Assembly: GCA_021770925.1 (NCBI GenBank)
Contig: JAETPY010000009.1
Location: forward strand, 1 to 43,900
Source of the DNA: Erysipelotrichaceae bacterium
GTDB taxonomy: Bacteria; Bacillota_I; Bacilli_A; Erysipelotrichales; Coprobacillaceae
DNA length: 43,900 bases
Direction of reading: 5' to 3'
In this document: one piece after another, positions 41,172 to 43,900 of the stretch
Position numbering within the stretch: the stretch's first letter is position 1
How the letters are laid out: every line of letters begins with the position of its first letter
Notes under the pieces: generated by a model
Seen by the model: only the letters and a program-made list of their open reading frames with translations
Database searches by the model: none
Told to the model about the DNA's origin: nothing
Program-made: the position numbers and the translations under genes

Positions 41172-42090
41172 TTTCTTCTCGCTTTCTTACATCATCAATT
41201 TTATAAACTGTATTATCAAACATAAAACTATGATGATAATCAATTCCCCTATCCAATTGGTGAAGCTGAGGTAATAACTCTTTGCTAATCTTACCATATG
41301 TTCCATTATCAATACTTTTTATAGCATCCTGATACAAATTAACTACTTCAACTAATTTCAAATCATCAATAAATAAAGATTCAATATATAAATAATCAAA
41401 ATCAATAAAACTGCTTAAAATATCCAAACAGCAAAGTTGCCTTTTACTTAAAATATGACAGCCAAATTTATCTTCATATATATGACAGCCATAATCCACT
41501 CCATTAGCCTGAATAACAATTTTATCATCTATAGAAACAGACTTATCCATTTTAATTTCCTTAAAATAATTAGATAATAACTTGCGCTTAGAATAAGCCA
41601 TATACTCAACGCCATGTATCTGGACCATTGTTTTTATAAAAGTATTTTTAGCAATAATATTTTTTTCATCAAGTGGTATTTCTCGTGCCAAAAAAGCTCC
41701 ATCAATTCCCAAATCAGCTAAATAATTTAATGTTGCCTGGTTAGTATTTAATGTGTCTGGACTATAAATTAATTCAAAATTATAATTATTTTCTTTGCAA
41801 ATTTCTAAAACACCAAAATCCTGAAATAAGATTCCATCAATTTTTAATTCATTTAATTTTTCTAAATGTCTAATTAAATCATTCAAATTATGTTCTTCAA
41901 TCAAAGCATTAACTAAGACCCATAATTTTAATGAACCCAATTTATGCTTCAATCCATTCAATTCCTCATAATCAAGGGCTAAAGACTGTCGACAAGAAAA
42001 ATATTTTGTTCCAACAACAAAATATTTAACTCCAATTTCAATAAAATCATTAATAAATTTTTCACTATTTAAATGTACTACTAATTCCAT
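41155..42090 (-). CDS. trhP1: Short peptidase-U32-family partner (TrhP1/YrrN-like)
   Basis: A 311-residue U32-like protein without the C-terminal barrel. The signature position reads IHGVEYMAYSKRKLLSNYF: both Cys of the family signature are replaced, so it cannot bind the cluster in the same way as the TrhP2 partner. It probably forms a complex with TrhP2, as inferred for YrrN/YrrO. AAAGGTG lies before the ATG. Gene order and length match B. subtilis yrrN. Confidence 0.85.
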   Translation of the reverse strand: MELVVHLNSEKFINDFIEIGVKYFVVGTKYFSCRQSLALDYEELNGLKHKLGSLKLWVLVNALIEEHNLNDLIRHLEKLNELKIDGILFQDFGVLEICKENNYNFELIYSPDTLNTNQATLNYLADLGIDGAFLAREIPLDEKNIIAKNTFIKTMVQIHGVEYMAYSKRKLLSNYFKEIKMDKSVSIDDKIVIQANGVDYGCHIYEDKFGCHILSKRQLCCLDILSSFIDFDYLYIESLFIDDLKLVEVVNLYQDAIKSIDNGTYGKISKELLPQLHQLDRGIDYHHSFMFDNTVYKIDDVRKREENEKCK

Positions 42091-42094
42091 TATG

Positions 42095-42697
42095 TCACCT
42101 TTTTCTTATTACACATATCCCATCACCAACTTGATGATATTCAACATCATATTGCTCATTATTAAAAATCCAGTCTTTAAATCGTTTGATCTTTTTAACT
42201 AACTGCTTTGTATTACGATTTTTAATCTTTTCAATATCAAAGATCATTCCATGAAAATCAAGATTATCAACAATACAAATACCATTATCCGTTATTAAAG
42301 GCATGTATTTTTCAAAAAACTTTCGATATTGAGCTTTAGCTGCATCAATAAATAAACAATCATATTTTTTTAAAACAAGCTTATCCAGTTCAAAATCTAA
42401 AGCATCACCATGATGAATAATAATTTGTTGATCCAAACCATTATCACTGATATTTTTTAATGCTTCCAAATATCTTTCATCATTTAATTCAATTGTCTCA
42501 ACTCTAAAATCAGAAATATTGCTAACCAGCATCATTGCTGAATAACCAATTGCACTACCGATTTCTAAACAGCTACAACAATTATTTACTTTAAAAATAT
42601 TAATCATAAATTCTAATCCTTCACGCTGCATAATAGGAATATTTCGATTAATTGCATCCGTTTCTAACTCATTAAAATACTTCATCACTAATACCAT
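42095..42697 (-). CDS. trmR: tRNA 5-hydroxyuridine methyltransferase (TrmR/YrrM-like)
   Basis: A 200-residue class I SAM-dependent methyltransferase of the O-methyltransferase 3 family. SAM-binding pieces are CLEIGSAIGYSAMML (about 39-53), VETIELNDERY, HGDALDF and the metal-site region DCLFIDAAKAQYRKF, with VDNLDF later. B. subtilis YrrM (TrmR) methylates ho5U34 to mo5U34. The product of the two downstream genes would be its substrate, so the three form one pathway. The listed ATG has AAAGG 7 bases upstream and overlaps the mltG stop; a second ATG at 42685 lacks a good site. Confidence 0.88.
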   Translation of the reverse strand: MVLVMKYFNELETDAINRNIPIMQREGLEFMINIFKVNNCCSCLEIGSAIGYSAMMLVSNISDFRVETIELNDERYLEALKNISDNGLDQQIIIHHGDALDFELDKLVLKKYDCLFIDAAKAQYRKFFEKYMPLITDNGICIVDNLDFHGMIFDIEKIKNRNTKQLVKKIKRFKDWIFNNEQYDVEYHQVGDGICVIRKR

Positions 42698-43782
42698 TTA
42701 TTTTCCTTTACTACTTGTTGATGTTCATCATGTGTTTTTGAATAAATAACTGTTCCATCTTTTAAAGCAAAGAAGAACAAATCATCTGTTTTTTGATAAT
42801 TTAAACATGAATCCATTATTTCATTAGAAATCATACTTATTGGACCAATTGGAAGTCCTTCATACTTATATGTATTATATTTAGAATCAACTTCCAAATG
42901 ATTATAAGTAACTGCTACTGTTTTAACTTGATTTGCATAATTTACGGTTACATCGCTCTGTAAACGCATTGGCTTTTCTAAACGATGCATAAAAACACCA
43001 GCGATTTTAGCTTGATCTTCTTTTTGTCCAGAAGCTTCACATTGCACTATTGATGCTAATGATAAAAATTGATGAACAGTTACATTATTACCATTTATTT
43101 TAAACTGTGCAATTTTATCTTTAATTGCATTCAAATTTTTATCCATTTGATCCAACATCATTTTAGTTACATCTTCAATTGTTGTCTTCTTAGATGTTAT
43201 TACATATGTTTCAGGCCCTAAATAGCCTTCTAGAGGGAACATAATTTCATCTCCTAAAATACTTTGATCTAAAAACCAGTATTTATCAACTAATGTCTGT
43301 AAATACTCTTTATTTGTCCATTTTTCTAGTACTTTTTGCGTCTTCGCAGCCAATATCTGTTCGTCATTTAAACCAGCTGTGTCAACTTCAATTTCTAATG
43401 CCTTTGCTACTTGACTTGCACATTCAGGAAGCGTATTACCATCTAAAATAGTAATTTTGGACGTAGAAATATATTCTTTATCACCTTCAAGAATCTTTAA
43501 AATCGTTTTTAAATCCATATTTTTATTTAAAACATAAACATTTGCTTTAAAATCATGTTTATGCAATTTTGCATAAATACCTGCAACTGTCTTATTTTTT
43601 ATTAAACCAGCCTCATCTAACTGATTTAATACTGTATTTGTTGATCCAGAAATTTCAACTACAATCTCTTCACTTTTTGAAGATACCGCTTTTTGTCCAT
43701 TGAAATAAAAAAACATTAAACTAAAGACAACAATTAAAACAGCTATAATTACACCAATAATAATTTTTTGCTTTTTTCTCAT
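42688..43782 (-). CDS. mltG: Endolytic transglycosylase MltG
   Basis: A 364-residue YceG-family protein: N-terminal helix (about 7-27), LysM-like region with LDEAGLIKNKTVAGIYAK, and the catalytic domain. LASIVQCEASGQKEDQAKIA and RLQSDVTVNYA are the family motifs; where many members have Val-Glu-x-Glu, this one has Val-Gln-Cys-Glu, so one Glu is kept and one is Gln. The enzyme cuts nascent glycan strands at the membrane. GGAGG sets the start, and a TTGAAT-17-TATAAT promoter lies upstream. First gene of the mltG-trmR-trhP1-trhP2-udk unit. Confidence 0.92.
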   Translation of the reverse strand: MRKKQKIIIGVIIAVLIVVFSLMFFYFNGQKAVSSKSEEIVVEISGSTNTVLNQLDEAGLIKNKTVAGIYAKLHKHDFKANVYVLNKNMDLKTILKILEGDKEYISTSKITILDGNTLPECASQVAKALEIEVDTAGLNDEQILAAKTQKVLEKWTNKEYLQTLVDKYWFLDQSILGDEIMFPLEGYLGPETYVITSKKTTIEDVTKMMLDQMDKNLNAIKDKIAQFKINGNNVTVHQFLSLASIVQCEASGQKEDQAKIAGVFMHRLEKPMRLQSDVTVNYANQVKTVAVTYNHLEVDSKYNTYKYEGLPIGPISMISNEIMDSCLNYQKTDDLFFFALKDGTVIYSKTHDEHQQVVKENKWY

Positions 43783-43801
43783 AATTTCCTCCGTTTTTTA
43801 C

Positions 43802-43830
43802 ATTATAAGATATTTTTCGCACTTATTCAA
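43802..43830 (-). promoter_or_regulatory. Promoter of the mltG operon
   Basis: Minus-strand -35 TTGAAT (43830-43825), 17-bp spacer, -10 TATAAT (43807-43802), 20 bp before the start codon. Confidence 0.75.
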
Positions 43831-43900
43831 CTTATCTGTAAATATAACAAAAATTGACAATCTTACTATTAGTATAACCATTTTTTCATTAATAAAAAAG

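Noticed and set aside
1-43900. CRISPR arrays, tRNA or rRNA genes, prophage
   Set aside because: No regularly spaced repeats, no CCA-ending cloverleaf candidates, no rRNA-like stretches and no phage structural genes were seen by eye.

Overview
The window looks like the chromosome of a very AT-rich, low-GC Gram-positive gut Firmicute, most likely an Erysipelotrichia/Coprobacillaceae member of the Thomasclavelia (Clostridium) ramosa type. This rests on base composition, AGGAGG-type ribosome sites, the Firmicute order mltG-trmR-trhP1-trhP2-udk-greA, CIRCE and CsoR-type operators, a T-box leader, and PD-(D/E)XK (Rpn-type) and IS256-type transposase remnants. The species is inferred, not proven. 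I saw no rRNA, tRNA, CRISPR array or prophage.

Layout. 1-330: transposon-like debris and a terminator. 331-5021: an ABC exporter divergent from a Na+/phosphate symporter (the gap holds five 11-bp-spaced Pho-box-like half-sites), then a DUF2812 membrane protein. 5046-8367: a copper operon (CopA with a CopZ domain fused to its C-terminus, then CsoR) and a nitroreductase. 8491-12655: htpG behind two CIRCE elements, a GNAT acetyltransferase and a Cof-type phosphatase. 12747-15617: a ferrous iron operon (two FeoA, FeoB, Cys-rich FeoB-associated protein) behind tandem DtxR-like palindromes. 15989-20033: a MacB/LolD-type ABC pair and a surface-anchored YdcF/DUF218 protein. 20286-24846: a transposase scrap, an unannotated 37-residue gene, pfkA, maf and pnp. 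24970-28472: a TPR plus cold-shock-like protein, a DeoR regulator and a second Cof phosphatase. 28589-29861: a DtxR-family regulator divergent from a ZIP metal transporter. 29884-32921: a T-box whose specifier reads UUC (Phe), controlling a TrpXYZ-like ABC importer. 32937-33975: a DUF421 protein and a small membrane protein.

34292-38420 is accessory DNA: a chimeric transposase pseudogene, a decayed IS256 copy, then a minus-strand group of small membrane or secreted products (a membrane-anchored thioredoxin-like protein, a 69-residue two-helix membrane protein, a secreted protein with four C-terminal Cys, and broken small ORFs). This is the best candidate for an undescribed system, possibly a bacteriocin-like cassette, but function is not proven. 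38755-43782 returns to a conserved housekeeping operon for peptidoglycan processing, tRNA wobble-uridine modification, uridine salvage and transcript cleavage.

Regulation is unusually readable: copper (CsoR), iron (DtxR-like), phosphate (Pho), heat (HrcA/CIRCE) and uncharged tRNA-Phe (T-box) each have a recognisable site before the matching gene.
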